From Fulvia fulva (Eukaryota > Ascomycota > Dothideomycetes > Mycosphaerellales > Mycosphaerellaceae), in assembly GCF_020509005.1 (NCBI RefSeq), contig NC_063018.1:3410001-3474000 (forward strand): DNA of 64,000 nucleotides, given 5' to 3'. The translations under genes and the position numbers were made by a program. The stretch's first letter is position 1; each line of letters starts with the position of its first letter. The notes beneath the pieces are model-generated. The model was given only the letters and a program-made list of their open reading frames with translations, did not search any database and was not told where the DNA came from. Below are positions 1 to 11,920 of the stretch, piece by piece.

Positions 1-574
1 TCTTTATAGAACTTATTCGATTCTAAGGTATTAATATGTTTGCGCCCTATCTTACGCCTTGTCTATATTAGTTAGTATTACTACGTTAACGCCGACACCG
101 CGTCGCGGCTTATATACCTTAATCTAATTAAGAATAAGTTAGCTAAGGCTAAAGAAGGTTAAGAAAGAAGCTACCGAAGGGCGAAGAGGTTATTAAAGAC
201 TTAGTAAGCTTAAAGGTTAATGTTTATAGTTAGATTAATTTGGAATAAGAGCGTACTTTTATACTTACGTTCTATACGAGCTACCTAATACTACGAGCTT
301 CTAACGATATAGGAAGGCGCGTATACGCGTAAGAAGCTCGCGGCGAGGTTATCTAACGGGGTTAGTAAGCTCGTAGTAAGCTTAGGTAGTAGAGTTAAGC
401 CGCGTAAGGTAGTTATATATACGGAGTAAAGTAAGCTAAAGGGTCGTAGACTAGGAAGCTACGACGAAGGAAGCTAAAGCTTTAGGATCTCTTTTGTTAT
501 CGATTTAAGTATATAGGCGATCAGGCTGGCCGCCTTAGGCTGACATAGGTGTGTCAGGGTCTAGTAGGGGAGGA
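1..574 (+). mobile_element. RIP-degraded 3' internal end of Ty3/gypsy element G1, copy A
   Basis: This stretch is almost free of CA and TG dinucleotides and has stops in every frame, which is the RIP footprint. From about 68 on it matches 56230-56295 followed by 63763-64000, so it is a second copy of the 3' internal part of the G1 element that fills the right side of the window. It ends in a purine tract, AGTAGGGGAGGA at 563-574, directly against the LTR at 575. Copy A carries a single TTAAT at 119-123 where copy B holds a solo copia LTR, so A is the uninserted version. Positions 1-67 do not match copy B upstream of about 56222. No open frame survives. Confidence 0.8.
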
Positions 575-684
575 TGTGACGTTCTTATCCGAACACACCG
601 CCGGCTTGGCGCTTAGCTTTGTATTTAGAGTTTTCTTAGGTAGCTTTCCTGTATCTCAGATTCACACTCGCCAAGGTTCTCACA
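575..684 (+). repeat. 110-bp LTR of G1 copy A (3' LTR)
   Basis: The repeat begins TGTGACG and ends CTCACA. It matches 31480-31589 at 107 of 110 positions; two of the three differences are CA to TA in this copy, as RIP would give. A polypurine tract lies immediately upstream, as expected for a 3' LTR. The flanking TAACG at 685-689 would be the target duplication, but the partner lies outside the window. Confidence 0.85.
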
Positions 685-1345
685 TAACGTGAGTATCATA
701 ATCACGACACGAAAGAGATGAGACACACTGATACACGGCAATTTCCAAACATTTCGATCGTTCAAAGCAGTATGTACACTGGCCACCGACGCACCAAGTG
801 TCTCATACGAATAAAGCATCCTCTCCGCACTATTCTCACATCCTCCACCACCGTTTCATCTGCAACCCGTGTACGCGCTTCGTCGAAGAGTATACTCGAA
901 ATACCAGCGGAAGAGCTGAGCTAAAGAAGATAGCAGCAAGCAAGCAAGCCGCCCTCAAGTCTCGTCATCGCCCAGTGCATGCCCAGGCAACCAGCGAAGC
1001 CGCCCAAGCACACGACCTTCCCCAGCATGATCGCAGGAGCAAAAAGCAGGAAACGCATAAAGACATCGCATCGCATCGCGGTGAGTGATGCCGCGCTTCG
1101 CAAGAAAACGTAGATCTATCCCGATAACGCCGTCGCCGTTTTGATGTCGCAGTCGAGTCCCCTTGACCGCCAGCAAACTGTGCAGACCTTTTAACATAAG
1201 ACAGGTCAGAAGAAGAAGAGCACTACGTGGAAAATGCAAGCTCTATCCCTTGGTCCCGATTGATGATGTATGTGGCGAATTAGAAGACGTTTATAAGAAG
1301 TCCGAAGTGTTGTTACAGCCGTAAAACGGAGAGCAAATGGGTATC
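685..1345. other. Intergenic, transposon edge to eIF4G stop
   Basis: No coding sequence, tRNA or repeat could be supported here. The part next to 1345 should hold the 3' UTR of the eIF4G gene, which is read from the minus strand. Base composition is normal (CA and TG present), so RIP stops at the LTR. Confidence 0.5.
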
Positions 1346-4300
1346 TCAGGCGTTAGCATCATCATCTTGCGCCGCTGGTTCGGTGCGTGCAGTCGGCGGC
1401 GACGCGGGAGTCTCTTCTGGCGCTTCGCCTGACGAGTCAAGTGCTGCAAGTGCGCTGTAAACGTGTTAGCTGATGGTGTAATTTCATGTGAGAAGAGACT
1501 GATGCTCACCTGAATGCGTTCTGTGCTGTGCTTGGCTCGTCCTTCTTGTCAACCGGTGGCGTGTTCGTTCGGGAGGTGCCCGTAGAGCCCGGCCCGAGAC
1601 CAGCTGCGCCACGTCTGCTGCCAGTGCGACCACTGCTGAGTGCAGACGGACCAAGACCGCCACCAGGACCGAGACTGCCTCCAGTAGGGCGGGGATTGGA
1701 ACCACGGTTTTGAAGTCGGCGCAGATCGTCCATGTTGACGTTCGTGCGCGTGTAGTCCTGTGGTGGTGGCATGCCGCCGCCAGAGAAGTTGCGAGCGTCG
1801 CCACGACCCGATGGCATTGGTCCACCACGACCGCCACGCTGCGTCTTCTGTCGCTCGAGTTCGGCCTTGGCCTGGGCAGCCTCAGCCTCTTCGTGGATCT
1901 GCTGGATGGTCTTGGGGCCCTTGTCAGAGTCTTTGCCCTTCCAGCCGGCTTTGCGCAAGTCGATCAGGTCCATGACCATGAATTTCGGTCTGCTTCCAAG
2001 GGCGTCGCTCTTGACGATGCTGTCTTCGATCCGCTGGAAGTATGTGACCATTAGGCCTCGACCTTGCTCTTCCTCTTCCATTGATGCTCCGACTGCCTTG
2101 AGAAGTGTCGTCAAATTCTCAACGGTAGCCTCGTCTGGATCACCTTCGAAGTTGAGGAGGCGCATAACGCACTCGTGCATGATGCGAAGTGTCAACATGC
2201 GAAGCTTGTAAAGCTGACCGATGAACTGGATCAGACCGAGACCACGACGTTTGGCGGCGGCTGCGATGTAGTAGTCATCAGTCAGCAGGGCAGCCTCTTC
2301 CTCGCCCTCTGGCTTGTCGGGAAGGTTGGCTTGCCAGCCGCGCTCGAACTCCTCTTGACAGCGGTTGAGTAGGTACTTCCTGAACAGCGCACCGCCGACA
2401 ACAGGGTTACCGTTCTTGTCTTTGATTGTCTCGTCGCGAATGTCGGTGCTCATTGTTGTAAGCATCTTGTGGCAGAACTTGGCGTACATACCAGCCCAGT
2501 GAGCTTCGTCGCAGGCTTTCTCGAAAGTGAGCTGGATAACTTGTCGAAGTGTGCGGCCATCTTGCTCAGTCTTGGACTGCGCTGCAATCTCGAGGATCTG
2601 GTCGGCGATCTTGTCGAATTTCTCCGGTGTCATCTTGTTGAGTGCAGCCTTGACCTTGCGCTGCACCATGTCAGGCGCCATGTTGCCTGATGGGTCAGGT
2701 CCAGCAGAAGCCGCTTGACCAATGCTGGTGGGCTTCCAACCGCTTGATGACTTCTCGAGTGGCGCGAGCTCCTTGTTCGCGGTGAGCGGCATCTTTGCAG
2801 CCATGTCGGATTCTTGTCGTCGGCTTGGGTTGTCACGTTTGCTACTGCCCTTTCCGCCACGCGCACTCGGGTTGCGTGGTGAACCAGGGCCAATTCCGCC
2901 CGCCATGTTGAAGCTGCTGTTAGTGCGAGACATCATAGCGCCGGGAGCACCCATGCCAAGATTGCTTGGTTGACGACCACCCATTGGTGGCGCCATGCCA
3001 CCAGGTCGAGGTGCACCAGGCATCTGGTTCGACATGGCGAAGCGCTGCTCGGAGGTAGTACCACGAGCATTGCCGCCCATCGGACCAGCAAAGCTGCCCA
3101 TTGCGCCACCCATGGCGCCGAAAGCGCCGCCAGCACCTGGACGGTTGGATCCACCTCTCGACATAGCACCTGAGGGTGTGCGTGCAGATCCAGGACGAGC
3201 AGAGCCAGGTTCGTCGCTTGGACCCAAAGTCTCCTTAACTTTCAGGTCCCAGTCAACGGATGGCTTCTCCTTGAACACATTCTGGAACTGGAGCAAAAAG
3301 TCCTTGTCGTAAGCCTTGCCCTTCTGCCGGGACTCGTTGAGCGCCGGGTTGGGTGACTTGAAGCCATCGGGGTACTTGGCATCCTCCTTGAGCTCGAGGA
3401 AGCGGGCTGACTTGAGTGCCTGCATACCAGGTGTTGGCTCTGCTCGCTCGACCTGCTTGTTGGTCTCGAGCTTGAGGTGTGCGGGCTTGGGTTTCTGGGC
3501 ACCACAACGAGCAGGGGCTGCCGCAGGTGTCTCTGACTCCCCGCTGGCCTCTGCAGGAGTGTCGTCTGATGCAGGTGTATCTGCACCACTTTCTGGAGCC
3601 GAACCGAGTTCAGGATGCTTGTTAAGCTGGGCAAAGAGTGCCTTCTTCTCCTCGTCGGCATCGGTAGCAGCGCCACCCTCACGCTCACGGTCACGGGCTT
3701 CCTCGCGTGCCTCAGCTTCACGCTCCTGGCGCTTGAGTTCTTCGTCCTGTTGCTTGGCGCGCTCGGCCTCTTTCGCAGCTTGCTCTGCCTTCTGCTTGGC
3801 CTTCTTCTCACTGTAAGCCCGCTCGCGCTCCTCCTCTTCCTTCTCTGCTGCTTCCATCTCGGCGATCTCACGCTCCAGACGCTCGTCTTCTTCCTGCTGC
3901 TTGCGAGTCTTCTCGGCCTCGTCATCCTCGGTAGCCTTCTTTGCAGCAGCAGCATCGTCCACAGCCTTCTTGTCCGAAGCAGCCTTCGCGGCGGCTTCCT
4001 CAGCCTCGGCGGTTGCCTTCTCGATCTTATTCTGGGCAGCTTCCTCTGAGGCGGCACGTTCCTTAGCCTTGGCATTGGACGCATCCTTCCCGCCCTTCGC
4101 CTTCTCTTCCTCAGCCTCCTTCCGCTTGTTCTCCTCAGCTTGTCGCTTGACTCGCTCGACGAACTCATTCTTAGTCTTTTCTGGGTCTTGCTGAGTCTTG
4201 CTCTCGGTGCGGTTGTGTTGGGTACTGGGCGCTCGTGGTGGCGGCGTTGGGTTACTGGGAGTGGAGACAATGACAGGGGTGCCTGGCTGGGCCTGTGGGT

Positions 4301-5978
4301 TCGGTGAAGGTGCGGACTTTTTGAAGTCAACGGCGTTACCTGAAGCATCAGTGATCTTGATGGCACTGCTCTTTTTGGGCCGCTGGAAGGCAGAGCTTTG
4401 CGAAGCGTTGGGAGTGTGCGATGGTGCAGCTGGATTTTGTGCGGGTGTCTGAGGGTGACCGATAGCAGATGTTGGACGGTTCGATGTCTGCGAGCCGGTC
4501 CGGTTCATATCGGCGGCACCGGGAGTGCCAGGTGGGTGGAACGGGGGCTGTTGCGCATTCGGCGGCATGGTGAATGGCGTCGGGTAGCCAGGGCGCGGAC
4601 TCTGTGGTGGCTGGCCATAGTAGTTTTGCGGATAGTAAGGCTGATAATAGCCCTGGCTTGGGTCGAAGTTGGGCATGCCGTACATTGCCTGCGTTTGTGA
4701 TGTGGTTAGATGGAGGTTCATGATAGACATACTGGGAGACAATTTTGTCGAAGATTTTGCTGTCGACATCAGTGCGGTCTGTAGCAACGGGCTATTCTTG
4801 TCCTTCAAGGACAGAGAACATCCAACGCGGCCCGCAGAAACAGATCGCAAATCAAGTGTCGACACATTGTTGGGTGTGTTGAGATGTTGACCTACTTGTT
4901 GCTGATGGTTCATGTGCTGGGGATACCCGCCGTACTGCATCTGCTGATTAGCTCCCATGTGCTGCTGCTGGTAGTGCGGCTGTGCATGCATCGGCGCAGG
5001 GCTCATGCGTGCAGCTCCTCTGAAAGGCGAGCCTGGAGGGCCGCCTTGCTGACCAAATTGTGGTGGCATCGGGCCTCGCGGTGGTTGGCCAGCCATTTGT
5101 CGGTAGCCAGTGCTTGGTGAGCCCATGAACGGTTGCTGGCCTGGGTTGAATGCACCACGACCGCGACCACTGCCACCGGAAGCTGGGAATGGAGAGCGCG
5201 ACATGTTGACACCCTGGTTGCTGTGCTCGTTCTGCATCGAGTGTGAAGATGGGCGACGCTCGTGGGCCGGGACAGGACCCATATTGCCTTGGCCGCGCAT
5301 CTGCGGAGTAGAATTAGCAATCAATCGAGCTGTCAGGTGACTCGGCAAATGACCTACCATTTCGGTGTCGGCAGACATGGCGCCGAAGTTGAGGCCGCCA
5401 TTGTTTGTTGCATTGATGGAGGGTGGACGTCCTCCGCTGGCCGCTGGCTGTGGAATGGGCGAAGGTGAGTGCGCCGGGGATGTCACTCGCGGGTTGGATG
5501 CTGGGGTCGGGAGAGACGCGTTGTTGGGTGCAAAAGGCGCACTTCCCTGCGACTCGGCGCCATGAGCACCCATCGAGCCGAAGTTGATAGCTGGTCGGCT
5601 GTTACTATTCTGCACAGGACCGCCGTTCGGGTAGCTGCCGGATGCGCCTGATGCGCTGATCACGACCGACGTCTTTCTCGTGTGGTCCGAGGCATGTCCG
5701 TTCATACCGTTCGCTGGCTGGGAGCCTCCTTGCGCCGCAGTACCGTTCATTTGAGTGTTGTCTGAAGCTGGCTTTGCATTGTGGGCGGGCGCGGAGGCTC
5801 CAGCCGGGTGGGTTGGAGTCGCCGTTTTGGTAGCGTTTGCGTACGACCTCACAGGTAGCTGTGCCGGCACAGCTCCTGACGATGAAGAAGTCGTACCGTT
5901 GGCGATGGCGGGCGTGTCTTGGGTGGCGTGCTGTGAAGCGTTGACCGGGTTTGGCGTTGCTGAGACGGCGCTGGACAT
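1346..5978 (-). CDS. TIF4631: Translation initiation factor eIF4G
   Basis: Scaffold of the cytoplasmic cap-binding complex: it joins eIF4E at the mRNA cap to eIF4A and the 43S ribosome. Exons by splice signals are 5978-5358, 5300-4896, 4688-1510 and 1454-1346, giving 1437 aa. The N-terminal half is Gln/Pro/Ser-rich and disordered. A Lys/Glu/Ala-rich coiled coil covers about residues 515-690. YDKDFLL near residue 801 fits the eIF4E-binding motif YxxxxL-phi. The MIF4G HEAT domain runs from about 1014 to 1250, followed by an RGG-rich tail. There is no MA3 or W2 domain, as usual in fungi. The frame stays open upstream of 5978 but without an ATG, so the ATG at 5978 (MSSAVSATP) is the chosen start. 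The two 5' introns are multiples of 3 without stops and would inflate a naive ORF. The last intron (1455-1509) contains the TGA that would otherwise end the protein. Confidence 0.93.
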
Positions 5979-8900
5979 GTGCCGATTAGTGGTGCTGGAG
6001 AAAGCGAGCGCTGGTGTCGTGTGAGACGTGCGGACGGTTTTGCTTTTGTCTCGCAGCGAGTGTGTGGTGACTACACGACTCGGATCAGAGGATGCGATCG
6101 GATTAGGTGCTCGCGGTGGAGGGGAGAGGGGTGGCGCTGGACTCGGTCGCTGTCGCAAGATGATGCACAGGTGGTCGAGGAAAAGGGCGCGGTCGTCGGC
6201 GTGATGGGCGTCGACGTGGCCTGCGTGTGCGTTGCCGGATGCAATTCTCTGCGGAGTGCGCGAGATGCTCTTCTCAACAGGCAGTATCTGTCTACACGGA
6301 GATCAGACACGCAAAATGGACACGACGGTGGTGTTCGTGCCTCGTTGATGAGGTTGGTGATGAGGGAAGAGAAGACTTGTGCTGCAAAATTAAATTTGGC
6401 TGCGAGACCGATCCGCTCCTTCCTTCCTCGCCAAGTCTTCTCGACGACGACAGTCAACAGTCCACACACACTCTCTCTCTGTCATACGCGACACACTGCA
6501 CACACCATTCACCGTCTCGACTCGTCCGATTCACAACAATGCGCCGCGAACAATACCGCGTTTGTCCTGGTTGCTGGGGAAGCCGCGAACTACTCGAGTG
6601 TCTGCAAACGCAGCCCTTGCTGAGGCCCCTGTCCACGACGAGTACTTCCTTGCGCGAACACAGCACTGTTTCTGGATCTCGACGACGCCCATACTTCCTC
6701 ACTTCCTGCACTACCGGTGGTATATACTTCTTTACCGTCCCTCTCCATGTGTCCTTTGTGGGAGGCAACAATCACAACCCCACGTGAAGGATGACCTTGG
6801 CTCACTGACACCGGAGCAGGATCGATAACTCCTGCTGTTGGTGACAAAAGGTACTTCTGACATGTACACAGAGCCATGCGACCGCCGACCAGGTGTCTCC
6901 AGGTCGCATCACTGTTGACTCATTGCAGTCATCGCCGCAACACTGTCAACGCTGCCTCAAACCAACGAACAGTCAACGACTACACACGTCTCCTGTGCGG
7001 CATCCCACATGCGAAAGCAATGACTCAAAACTCTGACACGTTGGTCTAGAGGCGGACTACGGCGAGCTGCAGTTGCGTGCATGAATGACGCTGTTCACTG
7101 CTGAAGATTGCGACCTAAGGAGCGACCTGCAGAACATGCGCCACTGCCACTGCGGCGTGTCGAATTCATCGTCGCATTCTGTCAAAAGCACACCGTTGCA
7201 CGACTTCCGCTCTCGCCGAGACGCAGACCGCGTATGCGTTGTTGATGAGTCGGCGGGCTGTCATGCTCGCACACCACGAAGTTCAGCTTGGACGAAAGTT
7301 CAGGTGCAAGCCAGACCGGCAGTCCCCGAAAGCGCAGTCGACAGCTGCGGCGTGAACAACATACGCCCAAGATCTTTTCCCAGCACTCAGCCAAGACCGA
7401 TGTACCATATCCATCTCCTTTATTCATTCCAAAGAACTCACATGCAGGAGCGACAACCACTTTTCGACACAATCGTCAGAAATATCTAAAACCGGCATCT
7501 CACACATCGCATGCCGAAAGTGGATTCCGCCGGCCCGCTGCTTCCAGCGCCGCTAGAACGAATAGAACAAAGCTTGTCCCATGGTTCACACGTGCATGAC
7601 TACATCGACACGCTGCTTCGAGTGATCTGAGACGCGACGCGTTGCGAAGGTCTCAGGAACACGCGCGTGCAATGGAAACCAAGCGCGAACAGTCTCCTGC
7701 GACCACTGGCGACATATCATGGGGGGCACCGCATGGGGTGAGCTTCCGCCTGAGCACATCTCGCATGTGCGGCTCTGCGCAGATCTGCAGTCATGATACC
7801 TGATCTGAAACTGCCATCACTTGTCAGTGCACGAGACCATCGTTGTAGAATACTTGCGAGGAAGTCTCTACTGCCGCCGCACGACGCCATCCTTCGCCTC
7901 AGCATAGCTTGCGCACCCTCTGGTCCGCCTGTATCAAACAATCGGCCAGGAAACTCGAGGCGTAACAAAAGATAACTGTCAGCCATCGTCAGGTACCTGA
8001 CATGACTCGTAGTGTCCGGAGATGTAGCCGTCTGTCGGGTCTCATCGCATGCCGCGAAGACCTCACCTCCTGAATCCTGGTCACAATCCTTTCATTTCTT
8101 GGCCTGTTGAACCTGTCGAGGGCTTGAGTCGAGCAACTCTGCACAAGGAGGCCTGCGGCTAAGCATGCTCAGTGTCTGCCAGTCCTTCTCATTTAACCTT
8201 AGTGGTCCTTCGTCTCTCCAACGACTGGATGCGACCAGATACCTCAACGCCCCACGGCAATGTGTCCAAAGGCTTTTCACAGTGCTTCAGGGACTGTTCG
8301 CAAAGTTCGTTTTCGCCGACAGCACTTCATACCTTCGAGGCCGAAAGCTCACGATCGAACGTACTAAAGCGTTGCTACGCGAGGTACCCGATAGCATACT
8401 TTCAAGCAGCGCGCTCCACTGCCGACAATTGATAGCTAATGATCGCTGTCTCGCGTTCGCTAGCACGTGTCAAGGACTATGTCGCAATGTAGCGGCAACA
8501 AGGTTTGTAACTTTGTCAACAGCTCTTAACCTGAATGTCAATCCAGGGAAGCGTCTGATGAATGGCAGTTGACTGTTTGCTCGATTCGATCGCGCAAGAA
8601 TGTGCCCATGATGGCCTTCACAACAATGGCCAGCTGTCCAGTGCGTCCACGACTTATTGCCTGGTGATCCAGCCATTAACCAAAGCATACCATGATCGAT
8701 ACCATCGTGCGAAGCCGATACTCACGTCTATCCTGCAACGATCTGTGAGAGGTATTCACGCAAAGCTTTGGCCGTAGCTCTTTGCGTTCTCCACAGGCCT
8801 ACTATGTCCCTCATGTTATCAGATGTAGGTAGCTCGGCCACCAAAGCATCCAGGCAAGTCCAGATGATGTTTAAGCATCATGCAGCGGCCGAGAACTCGA

Positions 8901-11900
8901 GAGCATGGAGCTGCCAAGGTATCCAGAACTTCCTACCAATCTTTGAGTCTTGCAATTCAATTGAAGATCTCCAAGAGACCCGAGTGACGTGGAACACCTG
9001 ATATGCTACACGCGGACCTAGGGTGGAACTTCTTCGTCGCAGCATAAAATCGTGTGCTCTAAGCCAAGAAGCAAGAATTCTGTGACAGTTTATGGCCTTG
9101 CGATGCTGTCTCGCTCTCCTGCTGGAATTGTTGAGCAGGATGGTCCGATATCGCTGGGAGGAGTTGCAAATTCGAGGCTCCAACAACGCCAGGTCAGGTG
9201 AGAGGCCTTTGGATCGGGAGAAAGATGGTCTTGCTCAGAGTCACTAGAGCACTTCTTGCACCACTTGGTAATTTAGGTCCTCTCCATCATTGCCTGCTCT
9301 GGTGCAAGTCGTGGAACCCATGTGGCTCTAGTGCTGCGTGCTATACTCCGGTTCTGGAAAAATGTTCGTCCTGTGGCCGAGGAGCTCCATGTCAAGAAGC
9401 AACGATGGTGTTTTTCGGTCGGTCAGAGGGACCATATGCTTCCTCTGGTCCGTGGGCTCAGGATTCGCCCTGGTCATGTCGAAGGCTGGACGACGCAGAA
9501 TAGTCGAATTCGGAGTTTGATGGGCTCCCAGCGCCATGCTGGGCTCCTGATACGATGTTCGTACTGGGCGTCTGCTGACGCGCAGACGCTCCGCGACATC
9601 AACGGCCAGTGTCGATAGACCGTGTCTCCAGATGATCTTGGCTCCTCTGACTACGCGGTTCAGCTCTTTGTGTGAGGGCATATGTCTGATCGGCTACGAC
9701 CGGGCAATCACCACTGACCATCAGGACGATATCAAGACGAATCTCGCGAAGCCACCGTTCCTCCGAATGAATGGAGAGCGGGGTTGGTCTTCTTCTGCTG
9801 CGCGACCACGTATTTTCATGATCTGCCTGTCCACGCGCATGCTGGTTGCTGTCCTTTGTTCTCTGCTTTCACGCTCGGGTGCTCGCGCGTGGTCCTTTCT
9901 AGTCTGTCTCAGAGTCGGCTCCCGTTGCTTTGCATGTTATCTCATGTTTCGACTGTGTTTTTTGATGGGACGATGGCATGTTCGGGCTCATCTGGTCAAT
10001 ATAAATACTCGGGAGTTCCAAGTATCTGCTCCAGCAATCCTAGAGTCGACTGCGCAAGCATCGGAGGGTCGTTGGATGGAGATTGCTGATGTGATCAAGC
10101 CATGGATCGTGAACAGACGCCGCTGCATTTCCTCACACGATCCCAGCCAACAAAGTGAACAGTGGCTACATGCAAGGCACTGGATGAGCTGTCCAAGCAG
10201 ATGAAACCCGGGAGAACAGAACGCGCAGCTGTCCTGTTATAAGGGACGCGCATTATGCGCATGGGCTTTGCCATTGCAAACATCTGATCGGGTTACGCTG
10301 GCCGTGCAGCTTGAGCACACACTTTATAGGCTGTCAGGAGAATCTTCTCATGAACTTCGAGATCTCTTTACGCCTAGCATCAGCTTTTGCTCAAGGCTCT
10401 CTTCTCGACTTCCTTTCGACCGGATCTTACCGTCGTGAAAAGTGTATCTGGCCTGGATCGTAACAGACGCTGACATGTTTCAAAATACTGTCGGTATCTC
10501 GCGGCAGCCACGCAATGTACATGGAGGACTGTTGGCGCGTATCGTGGAGCTGTGGCTAACTGACGGGCTTGCGTGGTGAGAATACTATGGCTCAGCGTGG
10601 CGACCATACTGTTGATATTGGCTGACGCCATGCCCCAACACCTAGGATAGATACCGGGAACTGGTACATGATATCAATGTCTCAGGTGACGGTCGGCAGT
10701 CTTCACGCGTAGGTCGTTGGTGCCAGACCGATGCGACGGAAGGATGCGCGCGTGAGTTGTGTTGCGATCGGATCGGATCAGAGGAGGAGGGTGATGATCA
10801 TTGCACGTTGCTGTCGGGTGCCTTGACCGTAGCACAGCACTTCGTAACCCGTACGAACCTTGTCATGGAGATACTGCATTTACATGTCGTTGTCGTTTGC
10901 GTGGTCACTCCGATCTTTGGTCGACTATGCATCCTGTCAGTGACGGCGTGAGGTTGTCGGATCGGATGCTTGGCAGAACGTTTTGCGCAAAGTCGCAAAC
11001 TCTATCGTCGTCCCAATGCGGGGGGAACAACAATATAAGCGTTGGCAGCAATAGTCACAAGCCTTCCGCGTAGATTGCCTTCATTCCCGAGCGCTGTGCT
11101 GCCCAACCTGAGTAAGTGTTGGACAAGTTGGCTCGATGTTGGGCAGACACGAACTCGGAACCACGATCTGTCGGCAAACGGGCCCTCCCTGGAATGGTTG
11201 TTTTTCAGCTGACCCAGGACAAAAAATCTTCGGATCGGCTGAGCCCGAGCTAGGAATGCTTGGAACCCGAGCAATCAAGAATCTGGTTCCGCACTGTGGT
11301 CCGTCTTCGGGAATTGCTTACCGATCCACTGTGTTTGTGTGTGGCGACTACTGAAACGTCGAAGTTGCCTGAGGACCTGAGGTACCTGGTGAAACGCAAC
11401 ACGTAGCTCTTATCGCACGCGCTCCAAGGAGAAAGAGAGCCGACCGGAACTCGCGAGAGGAGTCTGGTGGTGAGACGCCGATGCGCCCGTCTAGTAAGGT
11501 TAACTATGCTACCATTATCCCTAGGCTCAACAATGGGGACTTTCTAATGACAAGGTCGAAAACGAAGTGGGTATCCAGCCGCGGGAAAGGAAGTCGAACA
11601 GAAAACTTTCGCCGTAGCTGTCTTGCGCAGCTTAGACAAGCGTCCAGGCTTTTGGCGAGCTGAATTGTGGTACTGTGAGACCGGCCCGAAGTGGGAGAAG
11701 GCGAGGTTGGCCTGAGTTCTGTGATGAACCGAAACATCTGAGGTCTATCGTTCGAGGTCATCGTGTACCGAGGAGCTCGGCATTTGATCTCTGTGTCATG
11801 AGGGAGCATCAACACGCAAGCATTCGTATTTCGTATCTTGCCGTTACTCTCGGGCTATACTTCTCGAGCGCGATTCGTCCGCGCGTACCAGAAGGCTGCT

Positions 11901-11920
11901 TAGGATCATACTGACACCGT
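5979..11920. other. Long gene-free spacer upstream of eIF4G
   Basis: Nearly 6 kb separate the eIF4G start from the homeobox stop. Short frames exist on both strands (for example 8165-8572 and 9632-10204 on +), but they show no family signature, no splice-linked continuation and no coding-like composition. The first several hundred bases above 5979 must hold the eIF4G promoter and leader. The rest may hold non-coding RNA or distal control sequence; nothing specific can be named. It is not RIPed and not repetitive within the window. Confidence 0.4.

Noticed and set aside
3242..4366. 374-codon minus frame inside eIF4G
   Set aside because: Arg/Ser/Pro-rich shadow of the Lys/Glu/Ala coiled-coil coding sequence in another phase.
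5979..6158. Upstream extension of eIF4G to 6158
   Set aside because: The first codon would be TTG; the first ATG in frame is at 5978 and fits the usual fungal N-terminus.
8165..8572. 135-codon plus-strand frame in the eIF4G/homeobox spacer
   Set aside because: No domain, no credible splice partner, weak start context and composition like surrounding non-coding DNA.
9632..10204. 190-codon plus-strand frame
   Set aside because: Cys/Arg-rich translation without family resemblance; likely a chance frame in GC-balanced spacer DNA.
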